A stretch of DNA of 64,000 bases, from positions 1 through 64,000 of the forward strand of contig CAIWAH010000376.1 of the NCBI GenBank assembly GCA_903910585.1, read 5' to 3'. Below are positions 50,815-59,849 of the stretch, piece by piece; the first letter of the stretch is position 1, and every line of letters starts with the position of its first letter. The notes beneath the pieces are model-generated. The model was not told where the DNA came from and did not search any database. It saw only the letters and a list, made by a program, of their open reading frames with translations. This stretch comes from an uncultured Verrucomicrobiota bacterium (GTDB taxonomy: Bacteria > Verrucomicrobiota > Verrucomicrobiia > Limisphaerales > UBA9464). The translations under genes and the position numbers were made by a program.

Positions 50815-52068
50815 ATGTCTGCGCCTCTGCCGTCCGAAACCAACGGGATCTCCGTCCCAAGAAAGGTGAACTTGCGTCGTCCCGACGTGATGGAGGCGGT
50901 TTCCGCCCAGGTGGTGGCCCACTACCGGAGCGAATTGGTGGAACGTATCCGTGCCAACGGCGGCGTGATTTCCCAAGGAGAGCTCACGGTCAAGTTGGCG
51001 AAGGAGTTTGGCTTTTGCTACGGCGTCGAACGGGCCATCGACCTTGCCTACGCGGCGAGGAGGGTGTTTCCCGAGCCAACCCGGATTTTCCTGCTGGGCG
51101 AGATCATCCACAACCCCGAGGTGAACGACCAAATCCGGAACTTGGGAATCGTCTCAATTCCACCGAAGCCAACCGATGACGAATTGTCGGCGTTGGACCT
51201 GACCGCGGACGACGTGGTGATTATTCCGGCGTTCGGAACCGAAGTCGCCACCCGGCGCCGTTTGGAGGCGATCGGGTGCCAGACCGTGGACACGACCTGC
51301 GGCGACGTGATGAGCGTGTGGAAACGGGTCCGGCAGTATAGCAAGGACGGGGTCACCAGCATCATCCACGGTAAGGCCAAGCACGAGGAAACGAAGGCGA
51401 CCACTTCACAGGCGACAGCCAACGGAACCGGTCACTATCTGGTGGTCTTCAACCTCGCCGAGACCGATTATGTCTGTGACTACGTGGTGAATGGCGGCGA
51501 CCGGCAGGAATTCCTCCAGCGGTTCAAAGGCGCCCATTCCCCCGGCTTTGACCCGGACCTCCATCTTCGGGCGGTGGGTGTGGCCAACCAGACGACGATG
51601 CTGCGCGGCGAAACCGAGGAGGTTCAGCGCCGGTTTCGGTCGGCGATGGAGCGGCGCTTCGGAGCAGAGCGACTGCAAGAGCATTTCCGTGTGTTCGACA
51701 CGATCTGCGGGGCGACCCAGGACCGGCAGGATGCATTGGAAAAGATGCTCCGGGAACCGATGGATTTGCTGATCGTCGTGGGCGGATACAACTCCTCAAA
51801 CACGTCCCACCTGGCGGAAATGGGTGAGAAGGTTCTGCCCACCTACTTCATCAAGAACGCGGCAAAGATGGAGTCAGCCGGCCGCATTGAGCACTGGGAC
51901 CAGCACATCGCGGAAGAGGTTCAGACAGCCAACTGGTTTCCGACCTCGGGGCGGGTCACCGTCGGAGTTACCGCCGGAGCAAGCTGCCCGAACAACCTGA
52001 TCGAAGACACCATCAAGCGACTCTTCGAACTGCGGGACATTCAGCTGCCCCTAAGCAAAACCTCGTAG
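50815..52068 (+). CDS. ispH: 4-hydroxy-3-methylbut-2-enyl diphosphate reductase (long form)
   Basis: A 417-residue iron-sulfur enzyme for the last step of the MEP isoprenoid pathway, making IPP and DMAPP. The three cluster cysteines are in KEFGFCYGVERAID, VDTTCGDVMSVWKR and FDTICGATQDRQDALE. The ending GVTAGASCPNNLIEDTIKRL is also typical. Length and the extended N-terminus and insert match the roughly 400-residue plant/cyanobacterial-type IspH, not the roughly 310-residue E. coli type. It diverges from the large lipoprotein gene and converges with the TPR-like gene (13-base gap). Its product feeds the squalene/phytoene synthase at the window end. Confidence 0.96.
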   Translation: MSAPLPSETNGISVPRKVNLRRPDVMEAVSAQVVAHYRSELVERIRANGGVISQGELTVKLAKEFGFCYGVERAIDLAYAARRVFPEPTRIFLLGEIIHNPEVNDQIRNLGIVSIPPKPTDDELSALDLTADDVVIIPAFGTEVATRRRLEAIGCQTVDTTCGDVMSVWKRVRQYSKDGVTSIIHGKAKHEETKATTSQATANGTGHYLVVFNLAETDYVCDYVVNGGDRQEFLQRFKGAHSPGFDPDLHLRAVGVANQTTMLRGETEEVQRRFRSAMERRFGAERLQEHFRVFDTICGATQDRQDALEKMLREPMDLLIVVGGYNSSNTSHLAEMGEKVLPTYFIKNAAKMESAGRIEHWDQHIAEEVQTANWFPTSGRVTVGVTAGASCPNNLIEDTIKRLFELRDIQLPLSKTS

Positions 52069-52081
52069 GTCGGAGCCAAGC

Positions 52082-53785
52082 TCAGCGGTTGGGCAGGAGC
52101 TCGGCGATCAGCTTGAGCTCTAGCGGTCGCAGCTTGTTGGGCGCGATTTTCTCCGCTTGGAGCCGCGCATCCCGGAACTGGCTGTTGCTGGCGAGGATCG
52201 CCGCGTAGATCGCGCGGTGATGAGGTTCAGCTTGGTTCCAGTCCACCGGCTGCTTTTCGATCAGGCTCAGCGCCTTCTCGGGCTGGTTTTGGCGAAATTT
52301 GGAAAAAGCCAACCCGAAAATGAGGTTGGGAGCGTCTGGATACAAACCGCCTAGACGTTCAAACGTTTGGGCCGCGAGATCGGTTTTCTCTCCCGCCAGC
52401 AAATCCAGATAAGCGTTTTGAGCTTGGATCTCGGCGTCTCGGGGTTGTAGCCGGGCCAAGGCCTTCACCGCCCTGCGTTCAATCTCCGAAAAGGTGGTGT
52501 CGGGAAGCGTTTTGAGGATGCTTGAGGCTGCGGCAAACGCGAACCGGGGTTCGTCCAGCAGCCGGTTCCAAGCTTCCAAGGCAATTCCGACTTGGCCGAG
52601 GTCACTGGCGTATCCGGCCAAGAATTCCAACCTGCGCCAGCGGGTTCCGGCGCTTTCCATTGCCGATTTCAGCTGCGTTGCGACCTCGTCCGCCCGTCCC
52701 TGCCGATGAGCGAGATGCGCCTTGGCACACGCAACCGCATCCGGCGGGTGTTGACGGCCGACTTCCTCAACCAGTTTCGCGGCTTCATTCCACTGCTGGG
52801 CGTCTGCCAAAACTTCGATTCGGGCGAGGAAGATTCCCTCGCTGGATTTCGCGCCCGCGGCCGGCAACAGCGAGTCCGCGATTTCAATCAGTCCATGCCG
52901 CCGCAGCCATCCGGCGACTTCCACCAAATCGCCTTCGGTCTGCTCGGCGCCCAAGAGCCCCTGTGCCTGCTTGGCAATCTCGGATTGCGATTCCGGGATG
53001 GCACTCCACAGAACGTCCAGTGCCCTCAATCGATCCGAAACCAGCGCCCGCTCATCGCTGGCCAGCATTTCGGCCCACGGCCGCCGTTCTGGCACCGGGA
53101 GATGGGTGGCGCTCACAAGCACCCGGAGTGCTGCCAACTTCGCTCCCGGTTGGCTGGCCACCACTTGCTTCAAGGAATCGATCGCTTCCCGGGAATGGTC
53201 GAGATTGGTGCCGGACAATTTTGCCTGCGCCTTGATGATGGTTGCCGGTCCTGACCCCGGGAACTGCTTGAGCACTTCGAGAGCCGCCGCTTCCGTCGCC
53301 TCCAGATCTCCGCTGGCTGCAAGCAGTTCAAGGGCGAATTCCTGGTTCTGCTGGTTGGTCGGATTGGCGCGCAGGAGGTCAACCACTCCCGGCTGGGCGA
53401 TATCGAGGCGATTGAGGTCCAAGGCCAGGCGCACCATTTCCTGTCGGTCGGTCAAAGTGGCGTGACCGCCGGCAATGAGTTGATCCCAATAGCCGAATGC
53501 CCGGTCCTGTCCATTCATCGACAGAAACTTGGCGGCGACCCGAAGGACCGCAGGATCTGCCGGTGCAAATCGAAGCGCGGCCTTGATCTTGTCGGATGTG
53601 GCGACAAACAGGCGCTGGTCCATTGCGGTGTGGGCTTCCGCCGCAGCTTGTCGGGCACGGCTGACCATCGTCCAACGTTTGGCCGGACCGTAAGCCAATC
53701 CTCCAGCGACGCCCAAGAGGACCAAGGCGCCAGCGGCAAGCCAAAGCCATCGGGAACTGTCTCTAAACGCTGGTAATCCGGGCAT
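52082..53785 (-). CDS. TPR-like membrane-anchored protein of unknown function
   Basis: A 567-residue protein with an N-terminal transmembrane helix (WLWLAAGALVLLGVAGGLAY) followed by helical, repeat-like sequence. Recurrent alanine/leucine helices such as DPAVLRVAAKFLSMNGQDRA, NQEFALELLAASGDLEATEA and QTFERLGGLYPDAPNLIFGL resemble degenerate tetratricopeptide repeats. No catalytic motif is seen. It is probably a periplasmic scaffold or exopolysaccharide/PEP-CTERM-associated TPR protein, but nothing adjacent proves this. It diverges from the small PEP-CTERM-like gene. Confidence 0.7.
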   Translation of the reverse strand: MPGLPAFRDSSRWLWLAAGALVLLGVAGGLAYGPAKRWTMVSRARQAAAEAHTAMDQRLFVATSDKIKAALRFAPADPAVLRVAAKFLSMNGQDRAFGYWDQLIAGGHATLTDRQEMVRLALDLNRLDIAQPGVVDLLRANPTNQQNQEFALELLAASGDLEATEAAALEVLKQFPGSGPATIIKAQAKLSGTNLDHSREAIDSLKQVVASQPGAKLAALRVLVSATHLPVPERRPWAEMLASDERALVSDRLRALDVLWSAIPESQSEIAKQAQGLLGAEQTEGDLVEVAGWLRRHGLIEIADSLLPAAGAKSSEGIFLARIEVLADAQQWNEAAKLVEEVGRQHPPDAVACAKAHLAHRQGRADEVATQLKSAMESAGTRWRRLEFLAGYASDLGQVGIALEAWNRLLDEPRFAFAAASSILKTLPDTTFSEIERRAVKALARLQPRDAEIQAQNAYLDLLAGEKTDLAAQTFERLGGLYPDAPNLIFGLAFSKFRQNQPEKALSLIEKQPVDWNQAEPHHRAIYAAILASNSQFRDARLQAEKIAPNKLRPLELKLIAELLPNR

Positions 53786-53923
53786 GGCGATGACTATGTG
53801 AAGGAGTGCCGAAGTGCAAACTCAGCATCCGCCATTTGACATTGGGATTACAAAATTTTTCTTGCTCGCTCGTCGCCCCAAGCCTCTACTCGATTCGCTC
53901 CAAGGGGGAGTCAGCCAAGTTAC

Positions 53924-54328
53924 ATGAAAAAAGTAATCATTTTTGGGGGTGCACTGCTCGGTTTCACGCTCCTAGCTAATGCGGCGTGGGTCCGTGATGG
54001 TAGCGTGAAAAGCACTGAAAAATCGGTGTCGTCGTTGGCGACGCTGGTCGAAGAGCGCAGTATTGTGCTGGGAAGCCTCAAGATTGCTTCGGCGCCGAAG
54101 GAGGCTTCAATTGGGGCTCTCGCCGGCAAGTTCAGTGGGTCGGTGGGGGCCAAGGCTATCTCCACTGTCTGGAAAGACTCTGGTTCAGATATGGCGTCGT
54201 TAGTTGAAGTCGGTGGGTTTGAGGCCAAGCAAGGGCAGCCGTTGCCTGAAGCGGGCACTTGGGCTGCGGTCGGATTTGTTGCGGTGGTCGCCTTTGGAAA
54301 TTGGCGGATGCGACAAGGCCGGAGATAG
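53924..54328 (+). CDS. Small PEP-CTERM-like exported protein
   Basis: A 134-residue protein with signal peptide MKKVIIFGGALLGFTLLANA, a short serine/lysine-containing mature part and a C-terminal sorting-type tail. The tail is LPEAGTWAAVGFVAVVAFGN followed by WRMRQGRR (Pro-Glu motif, hydrophobic helix, Arg-rich end). The PEAGT variant replaces the classical PEPST. The mature part has no recognised domain. Its own strong terminator follows, so it appears monocistronic. The upstream region is noticeably AT-rich compared with the rest of the window. Confidence 0.75.
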   Translation: MKKVIIFGGALLGFTLLANAAWVRDGSVKSTEKSVSSLATLVEERSIVLGSLKIASAPKEASIGALAGKFSGSVGAKAISTVWKDSGSDMASLVEVGGFEAKQGQPLPEAGTWAAVGFVAVVAFGNWRMRQGRR

Positions 54329-54355
54329 GTTTCCAGTTTGAAGTTGTTTTCATTT

Positions 54356-54386
54356 AAAAGACGCCTCGGCGTCTTTTTTTGTTTTT
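54356..54386 (+). terminator. Rho-independent terminator
   Basis: AAAAGACGC-CTCG-GCGTCTTTT forms a strong short stem followed by further T residues (TTTTTTTGTTTTT). It begins 28 bases after the stop of the small PEP-CTERM-like gene and isolates it from the tRNA-Ser gene. Confidence 0.9.
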
Positions 54387-54462
54387 GGAAGGACAAATGT
54401 GATGCTCTCCACGACTCCAACTTGACCTCCGAATCAGCGGCGTGTTTCCTGTCGCCTGTCGC

Positions 54463-54558
<96 letters not shown>

Positions 54559-54698
54559 TACGCTCGGACTTCATCCCCTTTTCCGCTCGGTTCCTGTGCC
54601 GGTTCGACATTTTGGGAGGTATTTGCTGACCAGTTGACAGTGCTTGCCTCCGTGCGGCTCTGGACTTTTTTCACGCGGATTCCGCAATCTCCTTGTGC

Positions 54699-55859
54699 AT
54701 GCCAGCCACCGCACAACGCCTTGCCGGTTTCACCGAATCGGTCATCCGCGGAATGACCCGGTTGGCCAATCGGCACGCGGCAGTTAATCTGGCGCAGGGA
54801 TTTCCGGATTTCGACCCGCCTGAAGACCTGCTGGTGGCGCTTGAACGGGCAACTCGGGGGCCGTTTCACCAATACGCGGTGACGTGGGGGGCGCCGCGTT
54901 TTCGGCAGGCATTGGCCCGGAAGATTCAGCAGTTCTCGGGACTCGAATTGGATCCGGACCGGCACCTCGTGGTCACGTGCGGCAGCACGGAGGCGATGTT
55001 GGTGGCCATGATGACCGCCTGCGATCCCGGCGACCGGGTGATCGTGTTCTCGCCATTTTACGAGAACTACGCGGCCGACGCGATTCTCGCCGGTGCGCAT
55101 CCGGTGTATGTGCCGCTGCGACCACCCCATTTTGATTTCGATCGGGATGAACTGGAGGCGGCGTTCAAGAGTCACAGGCCGCGGTCGATCATAGTCTGCA
55201 ATCCTTCGAATCCAACCGGCAAGGTGTTCTCGGAAGGTGAGCTTCGGTTTCTGCTCGAATTGGCGGAAAGGTTCGACGCGTTCGTGATCACGGACGAGCC
55301 GTATGAACACATTGTCTTCGAGCCCCATGGCCACGTGCATGCCGCGGCCCTGCCCGGGGCGGGCGACCGGGTGATTGTCTGCAATTCCCTCTCCAAGACC
55401 TACTCCATCACCGGTTGGCGCCTCGGCTACGTGCAGGCCGCCCCGGCAGTGATCGAACAGGCGCGCAAGGTTCACGATTTTCTCACCGTGGGGGCGGCCG
55501 CACCATTGCAGGAGGCGGCGGTTGCCGGGTTGGAGTTGCCGATGAGCTACTACTCGGAACTCCGTGACGGCTATGCTGCCAAACGCCGGCTGTTCCTCGA
55601 CCTGTTGGCCAGAACCGGGCTCCGATTCACTGAACCGCAGGGCGCCTACTACGTGTTGCTCGACATCTCCCCGCTGGGGTTTGCGACGGATCACGACGCC
55701 GCCGAATGGATGGTCAGGGAGCTCGGGGTGGCCGGCGTGCCGGGATCGAGTTTTTTCCGGGAACCGGAACATCGATACGTTCGTTTCCACTTCGCCAAGC
55801 GCGAGGAAACCCTGCGGGCGGCCGGGGAACGGCTGGGCCGGCTACGGTTGGGACGGTAG
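54699..55859 (+). CDS. Class I/II PLP-dependent aminotransferase
   Basis: A 386-residue fold-type I aminotransferase. Landmarks are AVNLAQGFPDFDPPEDLL, the GSTEAMLVAMMTACDPGDRV phosphate-binding region, IIVCNPSNPTGKVFS, VITDEPYEHIVF and the PLP lysine in VCNSLSKTYSITGWRLGY. The GFPDF start and this spacing resemble the kynurenine/methionine/glutamine transaminase-like group (YbdL, KAT). The amino-acid substrate is not determined by sequence alone. Start is at ATG 54699 (MPATAQRLAGF). It is followed 70 bases later by an exported propeller protein gene. Confidence 0.9.
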   Translation: MPATAQRLAGFTESVIRGMTRLANRHAAVNLAQGFPDFDPPEDLLVALERATRGPFHQYAVTWGAPRFRQALARKIQQFSGLELDPDRHLVVTCGSTEAMLVAMMTACDPGDRVIVFSPFYENYAADAILAGAHPVYVPLRPPHFDFDRDELEAAFKSHRPRSIIVCNPSNPTGKVFSEGELRFLLELAERFDAFVITDEPYEHIVFEPHGHVHAAALPGAGDRVIVCNSLSKTYSITGWRLGYVQAAPAVIEQARKVHDFLTVGAAAPLQEAAVAGLELPMSYYSELRDGYAAKRRLFLDLLARTGLRFTEPQGAYYVLLDISPLGFATDHDAAEWMVRELGVAGVPGSSFFREPEHRYVRFHFAKREETLRAAGERLGRLRLGR

Positions 55860-55929
55860 CTCGGGGTGGGGAAGTTCCATTGAATTCCCGGCGTTGTCGG
55901 CAGTCGGTTTTCGCGCTACCAACCTGCCC

Positions 55930-57231
55930 ATGAAATTCCTGACTCCAGCGCTTGCTTGCGGAATGGCTGCGTCCGTCCTCCTTCCGGTCTTGGCGGGCGA
56001 CTGGCCCAATTGGCGGGGACCGGAATTCAACGGTTCGGCCCGCTCCGGTCCGCTGCCGGCGCAGGTCACCAAGGAGACTGCCGCGTGGGCGGCCCAACTT
56101 CCGGGCAAAGCCGGATCAACCCCGGTGGTGTCCGGGAAGCGGGTGTTTCTGACGTCCCCCGACGAGGCCAAGAACCTTTCGGCGCTCTGCCTCGATGCGG
56201 ATTCGGGCAAAGTGCTTTGGTCACGCAAAGTCGCGGAGGGTGACAAGGAAGCCGGCCGCAACAATATGGCGTCGCCGTCGCCGGTGACGGATGGCAAATC
56301 GGTGTTCGTGATGTTTGGCACCGGGGATCTGGCGGCTTTCGATTTTTCCGGGACCGAACTCTGGCACCGCAACCTCGCGAAGGACTTCGGCAGTCTCGGC
56401 AACATGTGGATCTACGGGGCCAGTCCGGTCCTCGTCGAAGGGGTCCTGTATGTTCAGGTGTTGCAACGGGACGAAGTGCCGGCGGATTACCCGCTCTTTG
56501 ACGGCAACCCGCGGCGGGAATCTTTCCTGCTCGCACTGGATCCGGCCACCGGCAAAACCCGCTGGAAGCAGACCCGCAAAACCGACTCGACCAAGGAAAG
56601 CCACGAGTCCTACGCCACGCCTTTCCCGTTCCGGGGCAAGGCGGGCACTGAATTGGTCGTGGTCGGTGGCGACCATGTCAGCGGGCACCGCCTGGAGGAC
56701 GGCGCGGAGTTGTGGCGGGCGCGGCTCTACGAGAAGCGCGATGACTGGTATCGGATAGTCACCTCGCCGGTGGCCGCGGATGGCCTGATCTACGCTTCCG
56801 GGCCCAAAGGCCAGCCGGTCGTGGCCTTCCGTGAGGGCGGGCGCGGCGATGTCACCGGGAGTCACCGGGCATGGGAATTTCGGACGGCTCCCACCGATTG
56901 GGCCACGCCTGCGCTGGCGGGCGGGCACCTGTTCGTTCTCGATGGTGGCAAACGGGTGCTGACCAAGCTGAACGCCAAAACCGGTGAGGCGGCGTGGAGC
57001 GGTCGCCTGGAAATTCCCGATACGGTCTGGAGTTCGCCGACCGTTGCGGACGGAAAGGTCTATCTCCTTTCGGAAAGCGGCACCGTGGTAATCTGCGATG
57101 CCGGAGCGGAGTTCAAGGTGCTTTCCAAAGCCGCCTTGGGTGAAGGCCCGGCGAAGTCCTCCATCGCTGTGGCCGATGATGCGCTGTTCGTTCGAACTGC
57201 CAGCCGGCTTTACCGGTTCGGGGTCCGCTGA
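55930..57231 (+). CDS. Exported PQQ-binding-like beta-propeller protein
   Basis: A 433-residue exported protein. Signal peptide FLTPALACGMAASVLLPVLA is followed by DWPNWRGPEFNG, the lead found in the large PVC group of PQQ-like (outer-membrane BamB-like) propeller proteins. Repeated blade motifs are visible: ALCLDADSGKVLWSRKV, AAFDFSGTELWHRNLA, LALDPATGKTRWKQTR, and NAKTGEAAWSGRLEI. No catalytic dehydrogenase residues can be assigned, and neither cofactor binding nor a protein-binding role is proven. The start is chosen at the signal peptide. Confidence 0.88.
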   Translation: MKFLTPALACGMAASVLLPVLAGDWPNWRGPEFNGSARSGPLPAQVTKETAAWAAQLPGKAGSTPVVSGKRVFLTSPDEAKNLSALCLDADSGKVLWSRKVAEGDKEAGRNNMASPSPVTDGKSVFVMFGTGDLAAFDFSGTELWHRNLAKDFGSLGNMWIYGASPVLVEGVLYVQVLQRDEVPADYPLFDGNPRRESFLLALDPATGKTRWKQTRKTDSTKESHESYATPFPFRGKAGTELVVVGGDHVSGHRLEDGAELWRARLYEKRDDWYRIVTSPVAADGLIYASGPKGQPVVAFREGGRGDVTGSHRAWEFRTAPTDWATPALAGGHLFVLDGGKRVLTKLNAKTGEAAWSGRLEIPDTVWSSPTVADGKVYLLSESGTVVICDAGAEFKVLSKAALGEGPAKSSIAVADDALFVRTASRLYRFGVR

Positions 57232-57299
57232 ACGGGTGCCGGCAAATTCCCGTGGCCAGTTCTTGTTCCTGCGGGGAGGTGCCGGCACTGTCCGCGCGC

Positions 57300-58292
57300 A
57301 TGCTGTGGTTGCGCCTGCTGTGCTGCCTGATGTTGGCCTGCGAACTCGCGGCCGCGTCGGCCCCTGTGGCGCGCCGGAGCGAATTCGTCTCGATCCGTGG
57401 CCGGTTGCATGTTGACGCGGGGCGTTGGGCTGAACGCCAGAAGCTTGTGCTGCGCTGGAATCCCGTCTCCGGCGACCTCCGCCTCACCAACCGCTGGACT
57501 CGCCTGATCCTCAAGGCCGATACGGCCCGGGCGGAATTGGACGGGACCCTCATCTGGATGGGGGCGCCGTTGGCGCAGGCCGGCGGCCGCCCACTGTTGC
57601 CGGTTCAGGACGCGGACCGCGTGCTGGCTCCTCTGCTGAATCCCCCGCGCCTGCCCGACGGCCACAAGGTCAAGCGGATCGCGATCAGCGCCGGGCATGG
57701 CGGCAAGGACCCCGGCAACATGGAAGGGGGGCGCAAGGAGAAGGACTACACCTTGAAGCTCGCGTTTGAGTTGGAGCGCCAACTGAAGCGGGCCGGATTC
57801 GACGTGCTGCAGGTGCGCGACAAGGACCGTTACATTCCTCCGGAGGAGCGGCCCGTCATCGCCAACGGGAAGAAAGCCGATCTCTATCTGGCCCTGCACT
57901 ACAACGGGCGACCCACTGCCCGCGGGTCTGCCCAAGGATTGGAGACCTACTGCCTGACGTTTGCCAATGGCGAGTCCACCAATGGTGGCCAGAGCCGAGG
58001 GTTCATGCCCGGCAACCGCCATGACCGCGAGAACCTCACGCTGGCCTACCAGGTCCACCGGTCACTGCTTGGCGAACTCGAATTTGCGGACCGCGGCGTG
58101 CGCCGGGCCAATTTTGCCGAGCTGCGCCTGGCCGAGATGCCCGCGGTGCTCATCGAGGGAGGCTTCATGGATAGCCGGGAAGACGCCCTGAAGATCTACA
58201 GCGACTCTGCCCGCGCCAAGTTCGCCACGGCAATCGTGGATGGCGTGCTCGCCTACAAGCGACTGGTGGAACGCGGGCAGCCGGAGCAGTAA
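57300..58292 (+). CDS. N-acetylmuramoyl-L-alanine amidase (Amidase_3)
   Basis: A 330-residue exported zinc amidase that cleaves the bond between peptidoglycan glycan chains and stem peptides. Signal peptide LLCCLMLACELAAA is followed by an N-terminal beta region (about 95 residues). The catalytic domain has IAISAGHGGKDPGN (zinc His), EKDYTL (zinc Glu), LYLALHYNGR (zinc His) and AVLIEGGFMDS (catalytic Glu). All four functional residues are present. It probably acts in the periplasm in cell separation or wall recycling. It sits upstream of yicC with a 46-base gap. Confidence 0.92.
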   Translation: MLWLRLLCCLMLACELAAASAPVARRSEFVSIRGRLHVDAGRWAERQKLVLRWNPVSGDLRLTNRWTRLILKADTARAELDGTLIWMGAPLAQAGGRPLLPVQDADRVLAPLLNPPRLPDGHKVKRIAISAGHGGKDPGNMEGGRKEKDYTLKLAFELERQLKRAGFDVLQVRDKDRYIPPEERPVIANGKKADLYLALHYNGRPTARGSAQGLETYCLTFANGESTNGGQSRGFMPGNRHDRENLTLAYQVHRSLLGELEFADRGVRRANFAELRLAEMPAVLIEGGFMDSREDALKIYSDSARAKFATAIVDGVLAYKRLVERGQPEQ

Positions 58293-58338
58293 CCGAAAAG
58301 GTTCGCCCGCCTAGCCGGCGCTTCGCCATCTTCCGCCC

Positions 58339-59214
58339 ATGCGTTCAATGACCGGTTATGGGCGGGGAGAACGGGCGGCCGAGGGCGTCCGGGTCACCGT
58401 CGAGATGCGTTCGGTGAACCGCAAACAGGCGGAGATCGGGCTGCGTCTTCCTTCCGAACTGGAGCCGCTGGAAAACCGGATCCGGGAGGAGCTCGGAAAG
58501 GCCGTGGCCCGCGGTCGCGTGGAAGTCGCCATTTCGTTGGAACTTCCGGCCGGCAATGCCAAATCCCTGATCAACCGGGAACTTGCGGCCGCCTTTGCGA
58601 AGGAATTGGCAGCGCTCGGCACGGAGCTCGGATTGGCAGGCGGTGTGACCGTGGATGCCTTGATGCGTTGCCCCGGCGTGGTTCAGCCGACGGCCGCCGT
58701 GACCGATCCGGACCCGTTGTGGCCCGTGGTGTCCGGGGCGTTGGGCGCGGCCATCCAGACGTTCAACGCGATGCGGGGCCAGGAGGGCGCCGTTCTCGCC
58801 GCGGATCTGGCCCAACGGATCCAGTCCTTGCGGCAGGCGGTGGATCGCATCCGGGTGCAGGCTCCGGAAGTGACGCGGCGGTTCCGCGAACAGTTGCTGC
58901 AACGGATCCGGTTGGCGGGCTTGGAGAATGTTTCCGCCGAGGACGAACGGGTGCTCAAGGAAGTTGTTTTCTTCGCCGACCGCAGCGACATCAACGAGGA
59001 GCTGACCCGGCTCGTCAGCCACTTTGAGCAGTTCGAGGGCTGCGTCCGCAGCGGCGATCCGGTCGGTCGCAAACTCGATTTCCTCGCGCAGGAGATGAAC
59101 CGCGAAATCAACACCATCGGTTCCAAGGCCAACGATGCGCTGATCGCCGCCGATGTCGTGCTCCTCAAGACGGAGCTGGAGCGGTTCCGCGAACAGGCCC
59201 AGAACGTCGAATAA
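58339..59214 (+). CDS. yicC: YicC/YloC-family endoribonuclease
   Basis: A 291-residue protein beginning MRSMTGYGRGERAAEGVRVT, followed by VEMRSVNRKQAEIGLRLPSE, the family's N-terminal signature. The C-terminal DUF1732 part has EDERVLKEVVFFADRSDINE, EELTRLVSHFEQF, then KLDFLAQEMNREINTIGSKA, again diagnostic. YicC proteins are metal-dependent endoribonucleases involved in small-RNA turnover in E. coli. The gene is immediately upstream of gmk (3-base gap), the order conserved across many bacteria. Confidence 0.95.
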   Translation: MRSMTGYGRGERAAEGVRVTVEMRSVNRKQAEIGLRLPSELEPLENRIREELGKAVARGRVEVAISLELPAGNAKSLINRELAAAFAKELAALGTELGLAGGVTVDALMRCPGVVQPTAAVTDPDPLWPVVSGALGAAIQTFNAMRGQEGAVLAADLAQRIQSLRQAVDRIRVQAPEVTRRFREQLLQRIRLAGLENVSAEDERVLKEVVFFADRSDINEELTRLVSHFEQFEGCVRSGDPVGRKLDFLAQEMNREINTIGSKANDALIAADVVLLKTELERFREQAQNVE

Positions 59215-59217
59215 GCC

Positions 59218-59832
59218 ATGGCCGCGCCGATCATCCTGCTCATTTCGGCTCCATCCGGGGTTGGAAAGACCACCGTCTGCCAAGGGCTCCTCGGGACGCA
59301 GCCGGGGTTGCAACGGGCCGTGACCTGCACGACCCGGCCACCGCGGGCCGGGGAAGTTCCCGGCGTGGACTATTACTTCCTGTCGGCGGAGGACTTTGGC
59401 AAGCGGGTGGAGCAGGGGGGGTTTTTGGAGCACGCCGAGGTGTATGGGCGGCGCTACGGCACCCTGAAGTCCGAGGTTCGCTCGCGGCTGGATGCGGGCT
59501 TTGACGTGCTGCTGAACATTGACGTCCAGGGGGCAGCCTCGGTTCGGTCTGCTGCCGCCACCGACCCGGTGCTGGCGGCGGCTCTGGTCTCGGTGTTCTA
59601 TACGACCGCGACCCGAACGGAGATGGAGGCGCGATTGCGCGGACGGGCGGCGGATTCCGAGGAAGTGATCCAACGGCGTCTTGCCGAGGCGGGCGTGGAG
59701 GCGGCCCGGTGGCGGGAATTCGACTACCTGGTTCTGAGCGGCTCCCGGGAAGAGGATTTGCGTCGGATGCGGGTCATCTTTGAGGCCGAGAAGTTGCGGC
59801 GGCACCGGTCCGCATTTGAGTTCGGTGGCTAA
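59218..59832 (+). CDS. gmk: Guanylate kinase
   Basis: A 204-residue nucleoside monophosphate kinase converting GMP to GDP. The P-loop is LISAPSGVGKTTVCQ near the N-terminus. The GMP-binding region CTTRPPRAGEVPGVDYYFLS, EHAEVYGRRYGTLKSEV and the LLNIDVQGAASVRS segment are conserved. RLRGRAADSEEVIQRRL is the lid. In many bacteria rpoZ follows gmk; here coaC follows after 17 bases and no omega-subunit gene fits in the gap. Confidence 0.97.
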   Translation: MAAPIILLISAPSGVGKTTVCQGLLGTQPGLQRAVTCTTRPPRAGEVPGVDYYFLSAEDFGKRVEQGGFLEHAEVYGRRYGTLKSEVRSRLDAGFDVLLNIDVQGAASVRSAAATDPVLAAALVSVFYTTATRTEMEARLRGRAADSEEVIQRRLAEAGVEAARWREFDYLVLSGSREEDLRRMRVIFEAEKLRRHRSAFEFGG

Positions 59833-59849
59833 ACCTGCACGCTTCCGCC

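Noticed and set aside
53836-53870. TTGACA upstream of the small PEP-CTERM-like gene as a sigma-70 promoter
   Set aside because: No -10-like hexamer occurs at 15-18 bases downstream (TTCTTG at 17), so the match is probably chance in an AT-rich patch.
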